Position numbers and translations under genes: made by a program
Shown: one piece after another, positions 27,131 to 37,712 of the stretch
Layout of the letters: the number at the start of each line of letters is the position of its first letter
How positions within the stretch are numbered: position 1 is the first letter of the stretch
The notes under the pieces: generated by a model
What the model was told of the DNA's origin: nothing
Databases searched by the model: none
The model's input: the letters and a program-made list of their open reading frames with translations, nothing else
Assembly (NCBI RefSeq): GCF_048066175.1
Contig: NZ_JBLTXA010000008.1
Location: 124,001-188,000 of the forward strand
DNA: 64,000 nt
Origin: Niveispirillum fermenti
GTDB taxonomy: Bacteria > Pseudomonadota > Alphaproteobacteria > Azospirillales > Azospirillaceae
Direction of reading: 5' to 3'

Positions 27131-27349
27131 CTAGCGCTTGATGCCTTCGTCCGTCAGCACGACGACCTGGTATCCGCGATATTCAGCCGGCGCCCCATGG
27201 TCGGGGCCGGAGACGCGCAGGAAAATCCGCCCCTCCCCCAGGCCGGTGCCGACAACGGGGCGGCCGGCATCGGTCAGTTCCTTGAACAGGGTGCGGGCGG
27301 CGTCGGCCAGCGGATGTTTCTCGGGTGCTGCGGTATCGGTCATGGTCAT
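27131..27349 (-). CDS. Hypothetical protein, 72 aa
   Basis: Small soluble protein not recognised. It begins MTMTDTAAPEKHPLADAART and has a compact beta-rich C-terminal part (GEGRIFLRVSGPDHGAPAEY, YQVVVLTDEGIKR) that reads like a real folded domain. The frame remains open far upstream to 27580, but that part is low-complexity. A second ATG lies two codons in. No operon partner is evident; it faces away from pntAA. Confidence 0.5.
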   Translation of the reverse strand: MTMTDTAAPEKHPLADAARTLFKELTDAGRPVVGTGLGEGRIFLRVSGPDHGAPAEYRGYQVVVLTDEGIKR

Positions 27350-27872
27350 TGGCGCTTCGGGCTGGGGCGGGGGGCACTGTGCGACGGAACGGCCGGGCCG
27401 GTCCAGACCCCTGCTTGCCCCCGACGCCATTGCAAGGGCGGTGCGCCTCAGCCGCATGGCAGGGCGGCTGTCCGGGTCCATGAGGAAGGAATGGCCGCCA
27501 AGCTGGACGTTCGTCGCAGTTGGATTTGTAATGATACTACACATTCTCCGGCATTCCAGGGCCGATTCGGCAGGCGACATACGTGAATTTTGCCCTAAAG
27601 TGCAGACTTAATATGGAATGCCACTAGCAACATGATGTCATCCAGGACGGCACACCCGACTTGTCCGATGGCAGGTGCGGACGGGGTTGCCCAGGGATCG
27701 ATTATCGGGCGTCCCGTTTGGCAACATGGCGCTATGCCCCCGCAAAGCTTCACAAAGATTACCGGATGCGTCATCGTGCGGGTGCAAAATTATCGGCCGG
27801 CATAATCCTGAAGGAACTCCGGCCACCTGGGCCGCCTTTTGGCAGAGGACTTGAGAGGGGGAATCGGATCGC
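27350..27872. other. Non-coding region upstream of pntAA
   Basis: A 523-base stretch between a leftward small gene and pntAA. It contains several AT-richer patches (near 27525-27545, 27585-27635 and 27780-27805) that could carry promoters, but I could not assign a clear -35/-10 pair. The pntAA start is preceded by GAGAGGGGG. I see no RNA gene. Confidence 0.5.
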
Positions 27873-29030
<1,158 letters not shown>

Positions 29031-29042
29031 GGAGGAGCCGCC

Positions 29043-29474
29043 ATGACCTTTGCTGCCAAAGCGGACAGCGGCACGGAGCTGCTGAGCAACCTGGATGCCG
29101 CGCGTGAGCAGGCGGTCCAGTTGGCCAACAAGATTTCGATGCTGGAGGCGCAGCTTGCCCATGCCGGCGGGATGCCCTTCATCGTCACGGGCCTGACGGT
29201 CTTCGTCCTGGCCTGTTTCGTCGGCTATTACGTCGTCTGGAAGGTGACGCCGGCCCTGCACTCGCCCCTGATGGCGGTGACCAATGCCGTGTCGTCGGTC
29301 ATCATCGTCGGCGCGCTGATCGCCACGGGGGCCGCGGCCAGCGGCTTTTCCGCGCTGATGGGTTTCCTGGCCGTCGTGCTGGCCAGCGTGAACATCTTCG
29401 GCGGCTTCATGGTCACGCAGCGCATGCTGGCCATGTACAAGAAGAAGGCGCCCGCCGGCGCCGCCAAGAAGTGA
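29043..29474 (+). CDS. pntAB: NAD(P) transhydrogenase subunit alpha, part 2
   Basis: Membrane part of the split alpha subunit (143 aa) with about four hydrophobic segments (from PFIVTGLTVFVLACFVGYYV). The N-terminal amphipathic stretch ISMLEAQLAHAG precedes the first helix. It lies 12 bases after pntAA and 16 before pntB in one operon; its helices complete the proton path with PntB. Confidence 0.93.
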   Translation: MTFAAKADSGTELLSNLDAAREQAVQLANKISMLEAQLAHAGGMPFIVTGLTVFVLACFVGYYVVWKVTPALHSPLMAVTNAVSSVIIVGALIATGAAASGFSALMGFLAVVLASVNIFGGFMVTQRMLAMYKKKAPAGAAKK

Positions 29475-29490
29475 TCGGGGAGGAACCATA

Positions 29491-30921
29491 ATGCTCATCA
29501 CCGCATCGCTTCTCTATCTCGTTTCCGGGGTGCTGTTCATCCTGGCCCTGCGCGGTCTGTCCAGCCCGGAAACGGCGCAGGCGGGCAACCGCTTCGGCAT
29601 GATCGGCATGGCGCTGGCCATCGTCACCACCCTGTTCGCGCTGCCGGCCCTGACGGGCCAGTCGCTGGAATTCGGCCGGCTGATCCTGATCGTGGCCGGC
29701 ATCGCCATCGGCGGCGCCATCGGCGTCGTGATCGCCAAGCGCATCCAGATGACGCAGCTTCCTCAGCTCGTCGCCGCCTTCCACAGCCTGGTCGGCCTGG
29801 CCGCCGTGTTCGTGGCGGGTGCCGCCTTCTACTCGCCGGAAAGCTTCAATATCGGCCGGCCCGGCGCCATCCATATCGGCTCCATCATCGAGATGAGCCT
29901 GGGTGTCGCCATCGGTGCCATCACCTTCACCGGCTCGGTCGTTGCCTTCCTGAAGCTGGACGGGCGGGTCAGCGGCAAGCCGCTGGTCTTCGGCGGGCAG
30001 CATCTGCTGAATGCCGGCCTGGGCATCGCACTGGTCGTGCTGATCGCACTGCTGTGCTTCACGCAGTCGGAACTGCTGTTCTGGATCATCGTGCTGCTGG
30101 CGCTGGCGCTGGGCCTGCTGCTGATCCTGCCCATCGGCGGCGCCGACATGCCCGTCGTCGTGTCGATGCTGAACAGCTATTCCGGCTGGGCCGCGGCCGG
30201 CATCGGCTTCACCTTGCAGAACAACCTGCTGATCATCACCGGCTCGCTGGTCGGCGCCTCCGGCGCCATCCTGTCCTACATCATGTGCAAGGGCATGAAC
30301 CGGTCGATCTTCAACGTCATCCTGGGTGGCTTCGGCGGTGACACGGCCGCGGCCGCGGCGGGTGGCGGCGCTGCCATCGACCGCAGCTTCAAGGCCGGCT
30401 CCGCCGACGACGCGGCCTTCATCATGAAGAACGCGACCAAGGTGATCGTGGTCCCCGGCTATGGCATGGCCGTGGCCCAGGCCCAGCATGCGCTGCGCGA
30501 AATGGCCGACCTGCTGAAGAAGGAAGGCGTGGAGGTGAAGTACGCCATTCACCCCGTCGCGGGCCGCATGCCCGGCCACATGAACGTGCTGCTGGCCGAA
30601 GCCAACGTGCCCTATGACGAGGTGTTCGAACTGGACGAGATCAACCGTGATTTCGGCCAGGCCGACGTGGCCTATGTCATCGGCGCCAACGACGTGACCA
30701 ACCCGGCCGCCAAGACCGACCCGGCCAGCCCCATCTTCGGCATGCCCATCCTGGATGTGGAAAAGGCCAAGACGGTACTGTTCATCAAGCGGTCCATGGG
30801 TGCCGGCTATGCCGGCGTAGAGAACGAACTGTTCTTCCGCCCCAACACCATGATGCTGCTGGGTGACGCCAAGAAGGTGACCGAGGAGATCGTGAAGAAC
30901 CTCTCGGGCAGCGGGCACTGA
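29491..30921 (+). CDS. pntB: NAD(P) transhydrogenase subunit beta
   Basis: Membrane plus NADP(H)-binding subunit (476 aa). It has about eight or nine N-terminal membrane helices including QLPQLVAAFHSLVGLAAVFV, then the dIII domain with VIVVPGYGMAVAQAQHALRE, YAIHPVAGRMPGHMNVLLAE and VIGANDVTNPAA. The stop codon overlaps the first base of a structured repeat, which is followed by a strong terminator closing the operon. Confidence 0.95.
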   Translation: MLITASLLYLVSGVLFILALRGLSSPETAQAGNRFGMIGMALAIVTTLFALPALTGQSLEFGRLILIVAGIAIGGAIGVVIAKRIQMTQLPQLVAAFHSLVGLAAVFVAGAAFYSPESFNIGRPGAIHIGSIIEMSLGVAIGAITFTGSVVAFLKLDGRVSGKPLVFGGQHLLNAGLGIALVVLIALLCFTQSELLFWIIVLLALALGLLLILPIGGADMPVVVSMLNSYSGWAAAGIGFTLQNNLLIITGSLVGASGAILSYIMCKGMNRSIFNVILGGFGGDTAAAAAGGGAAIDRSFKAGSADDAAFIMKNATKVIVVPGYGMAVAQAQHALREMADLLKKEGVEVKYAIHPVAGRMPGHMNVLLAEANVPYDEVFELDEINRDFGQADVAYVIGANDVTNPAAKTDPASPIFGMPILDVEKAKTVLFIKRSMGAGYAGVENELFFRPNTMMLLGDAKKVTEEIVKNLSGSGH

Positions 30922-31009
30922 TACTATTTTGCGGTGATCAGAACCTGTTGGTTCTGGTCACCGCCCTCAATCGCCGGCGCCAACATTCGTTGGCTTGGCT
31001 CCGCCGCAC
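30921..31009. repeat. Structured intergenic repeat, copy 2 (inverted and shortened)
   Basis: Reverse orientation relative to the copies at 3.9 and 44.3 kb. It begins ATACTATTTTGCGG, the complement of the 44-kb copy's end. Main hairpin arms GCGGTGATCAGAACC and GGTTCTGGTCACCGC (30931-30964) differ from perfect by one G-U pair. The second hairpin is GCCAAC-ATTC-GTTGGC (30979-30994). The other end of the full element (the CAACTTGCG hairpin) is missing. Confidence 0.8.
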
Positions 31010-31016
31010 AAAAGAA

Positions 31017-31047
31017 GGGCCGCCCCGGAAATCGGGCGGCCCTTTTT
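31017..31047 (+). terminator. Rho-independent terminator of the pnt operon
   Basis: Stem GGGCCGCCC / GGGCGGCCC (9 bp, 8-base loop) followed by five T, about 95 bases after the pntB stop and directly after the repeat copy. Confidence 0.88.
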
Positions 31048-31083
31048 GCATCCTGCCGTCTGTCCGGTGTCGGCGTTGATGGG

Positions 31084-31602
31084 CTATTTCACCCGGCGGA
31101 CCTTGATCAGGCCGGAGACGCCGTCGATCACCATGTTGTAGCTGCCCACCATTCCCTTCTCGATGCGCAGGCTGCGTCCGGCCCGCAGGTTGGACAGCGA
31201 GCGGGCCACCGTCTGGGTCCAGACCTGGCCATTATCGAGGGTGAAGGTGTAACGCTCGTAACCGGCCTGCTGGAAGCTGACCAGCGTCGCTGTGATCTCC
31301 GCCACCTCCTCGATCCCGCGCTCCTTGCTGGACAGGCGTTCCGCGCCGAACGCCTGCTGCGGGCTGGCCGCCACCACCGGCGGCGGGGGGGCGGGGGGCA
31401 GGGCGGCGGCCATTGGCGGGGCCTGACGCAGGGCCGGAACCGCCCGGTCATAGCAGGCCAGGCGTGCCGCATCATCCGTGACGCCCAGGCATTTCAGCAC
31501 CTCGTCCGGTGCGGCGGCCCGCGCGGGCAGGCCGCCGGCCGCGAGGGGCAGGGCGGCGAACAGGGCGGCGGCGAACAGGCTGGACAGGCGGATATCACGC
31601 AT
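31084..31602 (-). CDS. Hypothetical exported protein, 172 aa
   Basis: Not recognised. It has a Sec signal peptide (LSSLFAAALFAALPLAAG, cleavage near ARA), then the pattern CLGVTDDAARLACYDRAV, a Cys pair with LACYD also found in various small exported proteobacterial proteins. A Pro/Ala-rich linker and a C-terminal beta domain (YTFTLDNGQVWTQ, SLRIEKGMVGSYNMVIDG, IKVRRV) follow. Probably a periplasmic SH3-like or OB-like small domain; function unknown. Confidence 0.7.
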   Translation of the reverse strand: MRDIRLSSLFAAALFAALPLAAGGLPARAAAPDEVLKCLGVTDDAARLACYDRAVPALRQAPPMAAALPPAPPPPVVAASPQQAFGAERLSSKERGIEEVAEITATLVSFQQAGYERYTFTLDNGQVWTQTVARSLSNLRAGRSLRIEKGMVGSYNMVIDGVSGLIKVRRVK

Positions 31603-31673
31603 CGGGGTCGCATCCCTGACAGGGTTGGCGCTGGGGACCCGGCCCTGGGATCCCTACGGACAGGGAAAAGCAG

Positions 31674-31709
31674 GGCAGGAGACTGTCGATAGAACAGTCT
31701 CTACCTGCC
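31674..31709. other. Hairpin downstream of purS
   Basis: Inner arms AGACTGT / ACAGTCT extended by GGCAGG / CCTGCC across a 3-base bulge. On the minus strand it follows purS by about 96 bases and is followed by CTGCTTTT, so it may be the purS terminator, though the T-run is short. Confidence 0.45.
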
Positions 31710-31804
31710 GATGGCGAATATCTCAATGATTGAAGCGAGATGGGCGTCAGGCGGGACAGGCCCGCGCCGCGCCGGATACGGGCGGCACGGGGGATGCCGG
31801 GGCG

Positions 31805-32047
31805 TCAGGCCACCAGTTCGATCGAATAATTCTCGATCACGGTGTTGGCCAGCAGCTTGCGGCACATGTCCTCGATCTGGGCCTTGGCCTTGGCCGGATC
31901 GGTCTCGGCCACTTCCAGTTCGATCAGCTTGCCCTGGCGGACCTCGCCGATCCCGTCGAAACCCAGATTGGTCAGGGCATGGCCGATGGCCTTGCCCTGC
32001 GGGTCCAGCACGCCGTTCTTCAACGTCACCACGACCTTGGCCTTCAT
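31805..32047 (-). CDS. purS: Phosphoribosylformylglycinamidine synthase subunit PurS
   Basis: Small subunit (80 aa) of the three-part FGAM synthase (PurS-PurQ-PurL) of purine synthesis; it bridges the glutaminase and synthetase. It starts MKAKVVVTLKNGVLDPQGKA and has the typical LGFDGIGEVRQGKLIELEV and LLANTVIENYSIEL. It follows purC by 64 bases on the same strand. purQ and purL, often next in this order, are not here. Confidence 0.93.
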   Translation of the reverse strand: MKAKVVVTLKNGVLDPQGKAIGHALTNLGFDGIGEVRQGKLIELEVAETDPAKAKAQIEDMCRKLLANTVIENYSIELVA

Positions 32048-32111
32048 GGGGAAACCCTTTTCAACAACGCGGAGGAAACCGGATAGCGGATGGTGGCCAC
32101 TGCCGTCCTGG

Positions 32112-32876
32112 TCACTGCACCAGCTTGGGGGCGGTGTGATCGCCGGGTCCGGCCTCGGGCAGAATGCCCAGGCGGCGGGCCACTTCCTGATACGCCTCGG
32201 CGACATTGCCCAGATCCTGGCGGAAGCGGTCCTTGTCCAGCTTCTCGTTGGTCTTGGCGTCCCACAGGCGGCAATTGTCCGGGCTGATCTCATCGGCCAG
32301 GACGATGCGCATCTCCTCGTTCTCCCACAGGCGGCCGAATTCCACCTTGAAGTCGACGAGCTTCAGCCCGATGCCCAGGAACAGGCCGTTCAGGTAATCA
32401 TTGATGCGCAGGGCCAGCGACAGCATGTCGTCCAGATCCTGCGGGGCGGCCCAGCCGAAGGCCGTGATATGCTCTTCCGACACCATCGGATCGCCCAGCT
32501 CGTCGTTCTTGAAATAATATTCGACGATGGAGCGGGGCAGCGGCGTGCCCTCCGGAATGCCAAAGCGCTTGGTCAGGGACCCGGCGGCGATGTTGCGGAC
32601 CACCACCTCGATGGGGATGATCTCCACCTCGCGCACAAGCTGTTCGCGCATGTTCAGGCGGCGGACGAAATGGTGCGGGATGCCGATCTCGCCCAGTTTC
32701 GTCATCAGATATTCGCTGATACGGTTGTTCAGCACGCCCTTGCCCGTGATCGTGCCCTTCTTCTGGGCGTTGAACGCGGTGGCGTCGTCCTTGAAATACT
32801 GGACCAGGGTACCCGGCTCGGGGCCTTCGTACAGGATCTTGGCCTTGCCTTCGTAGATGCGCCGGCGTCGGGTCAT
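32112..32876 (-). CDS. purC: SAICAR synthetase
   Basis: Phosphoribosylaminoimidazole-succinocarboxamide synthase (254 aa), joining CAIR and aspartate with ATP in purine synthesis. Motifs: RRIYEGKAKILYEG, FKDDATAFNAQKKGTITGKG, IPIEVVVRNIAAGSL and LVDFKVEFGR followed by ADEISPDNCRLWD. The ATG at 32876 gives MTRRRRIYEGKAK; a TTG six codons upstream is possible. Operon with purS. Confidence 0.95.
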   Translation of the reverse strand: MTRRRRIYEGKAKILYEGPEPGTLVQYFKDDATAFNAQKKGTITGKGVLNNRISEYLMTKLGEIGIPHHFVRRLNMREQLVREVEIIPIEVVVRNIAAGSLTKRFGIPEGTPLPRSIVEYYFKNDELGDPMVSEEHITAFGWAAPQDLDDMLSLALRINDYLNGLFLGIGLKLVDFKVEFGRLWENEEMRIVLADEISPDNCRLWDAKTNEKLDKDRFRQDLGNVAEAYQEVARRLGILPEAGPGDHTAPKLVQ

Positions 32877-33024
32877 GGGTCTGGTGTCCAGCAATCGTTC
32901 CAGCCAAAGGGATACGGACCCGCGTGGCGCTGGCCAGCGGGTCCGACGCCCACCCTATAGCAAGCAACGGGGCCGGGCACAATGCAAGCAGCGATGCGGG
33001 CGGGTCAGTGCTGGGTGGCTTGGA

Positions 33025-33777
33025 TCAGAGGTCGATGGGCTGGAACGGCGTCTGGTCGGGCCGTCCGGCGGCGAACAGGACGCGCGGCGGCGCGCCCGAC
33101 CGCTGCATGGAGGGCAGGGCGACCAGCGCCGAACTGCCCGTGCCATAACCCCAGTCGGTGACGATGCACATGGCCCCACGCGGGCCCGCATCGCCGTCCC
33201 AGATGCGGCAGCCCAGCAATTCCTGCCAGGCGCGCCAGTCATCCTTGTCCGGATCGGGGATGGCCGCGGCCTGGAACAGGGGGCGGAAGAAACGGGTGCG
33301 CGGATTGTGCGTGTCGTTCAGGTCGGTGCTGGCGATGACGGAAAGCCCGTCCGGCACGCGATGGGTTCGGATCCGCCCGCCATCGGCCGGCAGCGACAGC
33401 CAGAAGGCATCCCGGTTGTCGGCGACCAGCAGGTTGAACGGCCGGTAGGCGCGGCCGTCCAGATGGCCCAGCGCATCGGCCGCGGCCTCCGCGTCGGCAT
33501 GGTCCAGCGCGTCCAGCACCAGTTCGCCGCGCGACCGCTTGCCGGCCTGTGGCCCCAGCGTGTGTTCCCGGTTCAGGACCGTGGCGACGACGCCATGGTC
33601 GTTGATGCCCAGCCAGGACCCGCCGCCCGTCTCGTCCAGGCCGGCCAGCACCTCCGGCCGGTCGGGCCAGTGGCGGGCCGGTGGCTTCCAGGGGCGGGCC
33701 AGCATCTCGTCCCGGTTGCCGGCCAGAAGCAGCGGCCATTCATGACCGGGACGACGCAGGATGACCACCGTACACAT
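33025..33777 (-). CDS. NRDE family protein (TANGO2-like Ntn hydrolase fold)
   Basis: 250 aa. The N-terminal Cys follows the initiator Met (MCTVVILRRPG), as expected of Ntn-type hydrolases, and the name-giving NRDE lies in LLLAGNRDEML. SWLGINDHGVVATVLNRE and SVIASTDLND are conserved segments of the family. Human TANGO2 belongs to it; the bacterial role is not settled, with heme handling or an amidase/acylase activity proposed. Single gene, divergent from the F1 inhibitor gene. Confidence 0.87.
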   Translation of the reverse strand: MCTVVILRRPGHEWPLLLAGNRDEMLARPWKPPARHWPDRPEVLAGLDETGGGSWLGINDHGVVATVLNREHTLGPQAGKRSRGELVLDALDHADAEAAADALGHLDGRAYRPFNLLVADNRDAFWLSLPADGGRIRTHRVPDGLSVIASTDLNDTHNPRTRFFRPLFQAAAIPDPDKDDWRAWQELLGCRIWDGDAGPRGAMCIVTDWGYGTGSSALVALPSMQRSGAPPRVLFAAGRPDQTPFQPIDL

Positions 33778-33916
33778 GGGTGCGACACCTTCACATTACG
33801 ACCAATGGACACCATCCTATACGGTGCGAAGCGCAGCAGACGATGGCGGCTGGCGCATGACCGGTATATAAGCAGCCGCGGAACGATAGCGGGTTTTCAT
33901 TCACAGAGGGAAGAAG

Positions 33917-34237
33917 ATGACCACGTTCGACGATCGCGAACAGGCATTCGAGAACAAGTTCAAGCACGACCAGGAACTGCTGTTCCGCATCTATGCCCGC
34001 CGCGCCCGCCTGGTCGGCCTGTGGGCCGCGGAGCAGATGGGCATCACCGGCGAGGACGCCGCCGCCTATGCCAAGCAGGTCGTGGCCGCCGATTTCGAGG
34101 AGCCGGGCCACAAGGACATCGTCCGCAAGATCCTGGCCGATTTCCAGGCCAAGGGTGTCGCGATTTCCGAGCACCGGGTGGAGAAGGAGCTGGACACCCA
34201 GCTTGAGATCGCCCGCGCCCAGATCCAGAGCGAGTAG
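33917..34237 (+). CDS. F1-ATPase inhibitor zeta subunit (DUF1476)
   Basis: 106-aa helical protein of the alphaproteobacterial zeta family, which binds F1 and blocks ATP hydrolysis by F1Fo. It starts MTTFDDREQAFENKFKHD; this amphipathic N-terminal helix is the inhibitory part in Paracoccus. The four-helix body includes ARRARLVGLWAAEQMG, DFEEPGHKDIVRKILADF and a conserved acidic end. A good GAGGGAAGAAG site precedes the ATG. It stands alone between leftward genes. Confidence 0.9.
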   Translation: MTTFDDREQAFENKFKHDQELLFRIYARRARLVGLWAAEQMGITGEDAAAYAKQVVAADFEEPGHKDIVRKILADFQAKGVAISEHRVEKELDTQLEIARAQIQSE

Positions 34238-34276
34238 TTGCGGGCGCCGGCATGTCCGGCGCCGCGATACCCGTGC

Positions 34277-34621
34277 CTATCCCCGCGGCAGCCTTGCTTC
34301 CGGCGTCGGCGGGTCCAGGTCCTCGTAGAGCGCCTGGGCCTCTGCCGCCGGCCCGCGCCGCGCGGCCAGTGCTGTCACCCTGATCACCCGCACATAGGCG
34401 CCCAGCGGGAAGGTCAGCACGTCCCCCACCTTCACGGGCTGGCTGGATTTCGATACCGGGGCACCACCCAGGCGCAGCGTGCCGGAACCGGCCAGCTTCG
34501 CCGCCTGGCTGCGTGTCTTCAGGAACCGCGCATACCATAGCCATTTGTCCAGCCGCAGCCGGCCCCGGGCCATATCGGCGGCATCGGACGGATCGGTCGG
34601 GGTTATATCCTGCCCGGTCAT
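34277..34621 (-). CDS. S4 domain RNA-binding protein (Hsp15/HslR-like)
   Basis: 114 aa with an S4 RNA-binding fold: LRLDKWLWYARFLKTRSQAA, then GTLRLGGAPVSKSSQPVKVGD and VLTFPLGAYVRVIRVTAL. Members of this group recycle stalled 50S subunits carrying peptidyl-tRNA. It starts four bases after the esterase stop, so the two are probably co-transcribed. Confidence 0.88.
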   Translation of the reverse strand: MTGQDITPTDPSDAADMARGRLRLDKWLWYARFLKTRSQAAKLAGSGTLRLGGAPVSKSSQPVKVGDVLTFPLGAYVRVIRVTALAARRGPAAEAQALYEDLDPPTPEARLPRG

Positions 34622-34625
34622 CGGG

Positions 34626-35636
34626 TCAGCCGTTCAGGCAGCGGACCAGATAGGGCAGGCTTTCATCCATCCGGTAATCGATGGAGGAATGGTCGTCGGG
34701 AAATTCCTCGTACCGGTGGCGCACATCCAGCGCCTCCAGCCGGCGGTGCAGCCGGCGGGCGCCGTGGATCAGGTTATACTGGTCGCGGTCGCCGCAATCG
34801 ATGAACAGGCCCTTCAGCCCCCGCAGCGCGTGCGCCCGGCTTTCCACCAGCCGCACCGGGTCCCATTCCAGCCAGTTGGCCCAGCGTTCCGCGATGATCT
34901 CGCACGTATCGGGGGTGACGGGCAGGCGGATGCCCAGATGTTGAGACGGGTCGGGATCATAGGTGGCGGCCATGCACAGGATCATCAGGACGTGGGTGTC
35001 CTTGCCATCCGTCTTGCGGGTCGTCTCAAAGGCATTCATGAACCGCTCGATGGAGCCGCCATGCCGGCTCAGCGCGCGCAGCACGCCCGGCATGTCGGGC
35101 AGGTAGCAGAGTTCGAACGCCATGTCACCGGAATGGCAGGCCGCCGCCGCCCAGATATCGGGGCGCAGGAAGACATGCGCCAGCGCGCCATATCCTCCGC
35201 TGCTCTTGCCGAAAAGGGCGCGCCGCCCGGCCCCGCCGCACCCGAACCGGCGTTCCACGAAGGGCACCGCCTCGTCGCACAGGAAATCCATCCAGCGGCC
35301 CATGGCGGCGGAATTGATGTACTGGTTGCCGCCCAGGCGGGTGAAACAGTCGGGAAAGGCGACGGCGGCCGGTGCCATGGCCCCGCTATCGATCAGCCGG
35401 TCCAGACGTTCCGGCAGGTTCTCGCCGAAATTCTTCCAGTTGGTGTGTGCCGGGCCGCCGGCGGTATAACCCACGAGGTCGATCAGCAGCGGCAGGTCCC
35501 GCCCGTCATGGCCGGCGGGGACATAGACATGGATGTCGCGTTCCGACGGGTCGCCCAGCAGATTGTCCCGCAGGACCTGGCTGCCCAGCGTGAGGCGGTG
35601 AACGGTGCCGCGGGCGGCATGCAGGGAACGGCGCAT
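34626..35636 (-). CDS. Alpha/beta-hydrolase fold esterase
   Basis: Soluble serine hydrolase of 336 aa, EstA/esterase-D-like. The nucleophile elbow is GKSSGG (Ser near residue 140). An acid in LKGLFIDCGDRDQYN and a His in FPDDHSSIDYRM complete the expected triad. DIHVYVPAGHDGRDLPLLIDLVGY is the typical start of the fold. I chose MRRSLHAARGTVHRL; an ATG 141 bases upstream gives a low-complexity tail. Substrate unknown. Confidence 0.85.
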   Translation of the reverse strand: MRRSLHAARGTVHRLTLGSQVLRDNLLGDPSERDIHVYVPAGHDGRDLPLLIDLVGYTAGGPAHTNWKNFGENLPERLDRLIDSGAMAPAAVAFPDCFTRLGGNQYINSAAMGRWMDFLCDEAVPFVERRFGCGGAGRRALFGKSSGGYGALAHVFLRPDIWAAAACHSGDMAFELCYLPDMPGVLRALSRHGGSIERFMNAFETTRKTDGKDTHVLMILCMAATYDPDPSQHLGIRLPVTPDTCEIIAERWANWLEWDPVRLVESRAHALRGLKGLFIDCGDRDQYNLIHGARRLHRRLEALDVRHRYEEFPDDHSSIDYRMDESLPYLVRCLNG

Positions 35637-35704
35637 CGACGGGTCCGGCTTTCTCTGGCAGGTTTCGGTATCGCGCCCGCATCTTCGCCCACAGGCGGGG
35701 CCGG

Positions 35705-36295
35705 TTACAAGCCCTCCACGGGCGGGGGCGGGTTGGTGCCGGGGGCGAAACCGGTCAGGCCCGCCCGGTCGCGCCATTCATGCAGGGCCCAGGACACGCT
35801 GGGAAAGGCCAGTTCGTCCCAGGGGATATCCCCCCAGGCGAACATTCCCACCTCCAGGCTCTCGGTCCCGGGGGCGATGGCGGGATCGGACAGGCTGGCG
35901 CGATAGATCATCTGCACCTGCGAAATGCGCGGAATATTGTAGACGGCCAGCAGCGCATCGATGGCGATCCGGGCCGTCGCTTCTTCCCACGCTTCACGCG
36001 CGGCACCCTGCTCCGTCGTCTCTCCCAGTTCCATGTAGCCGGCGGGCAGGGTCCAGAAGCCGCGGCGCGGCTCGATGGCGCGCCGGCACAGCAGGAAGCG
36101 GCCGGTGGCGTCGGTCACCACGGCCCCCACGACGATCTTGGGATTCTCGTAGGCGATATAGTTGCAATCGGGGCAGACCAGCCGCTCCCGATCCTCCCCC
36201 TGGGGCGCCGTGCGAAGGCGCGGACCCGTGGTCGGGGCCGGCGGGACAGGCGGACGGGGCGGAGTATGGGGCGGGGAAGGTGGCGGCATGCTCAT
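35705..36295 (-). CDS. Nudix hydrolase with half zinc ribbon
   Basis: 196 aa. A Pro-rich N-terminus is followed by RLVCPDCNYIAYENPKIVVGAVV, a two-Cys zinc-ribbon remnant like that of NudC-type and YjaD-type proteins, and then a Nudix box (GYMELGETTEQGAAREAWEE). WTLPAG and VYNIPRISQVQMIYRASL fit the same group, which includes NADH or ADP-ribose pyrophosphatases. Substrate inferred only. It is the first gene of a leftward run (Nudix, esterase, S4 protein). Confidence 0.87.
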   Translation of the reverse strand: MSMPPPSPPHTPPRPPVPPAPTTGPRLRTAPQGEDRERLVCPDCNYIAYENPKIVVGAVVTDATGRFLLCRRAIEPRRGFWTLPAGYMELGETTEQGAAREAWEEATARIAIDALLAVYNIPRISQVQMIYRASLSDPAIAPGTESLEVGMFAWGDIPWDELAFPSVSWALHEWRDRAGLTGFAPGTNPPPPVEGL

Positions 36296-36343
36296 GCCGC
36301 CACCATGCCGTCAAAGCCTTACGGCATCAAGCGGCGATCAGGA

Positions 36344-36490
36344 TCAGCTCTTGGCGTCCTGGGCCGTGTCCTCGATGGCCTTGCCGCCGGACTTCACATC
36401 CTTGCCCACGCCTTCCACGGTATTGCACGCCGAAAGCGCCAGCAGGGAAACCAGCAGGGGGGCTGCAACGGTCAGAAAACGCTTCTTCAT
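36344..36490 (-). CDS. Entericidin A/B family lipoprotein
   Basis: 48-residue small lipoprotein: MKKRFLTVAAPLLVSLLALSAC with the lipobox Cys near residue 22, then NTVEGVGKDVKSGGKAIEDT, the entericidin signature. Members are membrane-anchored and linked to stationary-phase or toxin-antitoxin-like lysis in enterics; most single copies have no known role. The ATG has AGGATAT upstream. The open frame extends 5' but only this part is coding. Confidence 0.88.
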   Translation of the reverse strand: MKKRFLTVAAPLLVSLLALSACNTVEGVGKDVKSGGKAIEDTAQDAKS

Positions 36491-36649
36491 GATATCCTCT
36501 CGTCCTGGAACCGGCCCGGGAGGCCGGCTGACAAAACGAGAAACACAGCGCAAGGTCGATTGTTCCGTTCCCCCTTCCCGCAAATCGGGGGCATCGACAC
36601 GGATGGCCGCAGCCCCTGGCGGCAAGGGGGCCGCCAGGGGCTGCGGTCC

Positions 36650-37612
<963 letters not shown>

Positions 37613-37628
37613 TTCACGTCTCCGTTGT

Positions 37629-37647
37629 GGTATTTATCGGAAATACC
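37629..37647. promoter_or_regulatory. Inverted repeat at the cysK transcript start, probable Rrf2 operator
   Basis: GGTATTT-ATCGG-AAATACC, perfect 7-bp arms with a 5-base spacer. It lies 17 bases upstream of the cysK start codon and just downstream of the -10 element, where a bound protein would block transcription. The neighbouring Rrf2 gene is the obvious candidate. Confidence 0.65.
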
Positions 37648-37657
37648 GGGTCGGGAA

Positions 37658-37686
37658 TGTATATAGGCAGTGGCGACGGGTGTCAA
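37658..37686 (-). promoter_or_regulatory. cysK: Sigma70-type promoter of cysK
   Basis: On the minus strand: exact -35 TTGACA (37686-37681), 17-base spacer, -10 TATACA (37663-37658). The expected start is near 37651, directly before the inverted repeat. It is one of the few consensus-like promoters readable in this window. Confidence 0.65.
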
Positions 37687-37712
37687 AGCCGTGCCGGTGC
37701 CACGGGCCGGGA

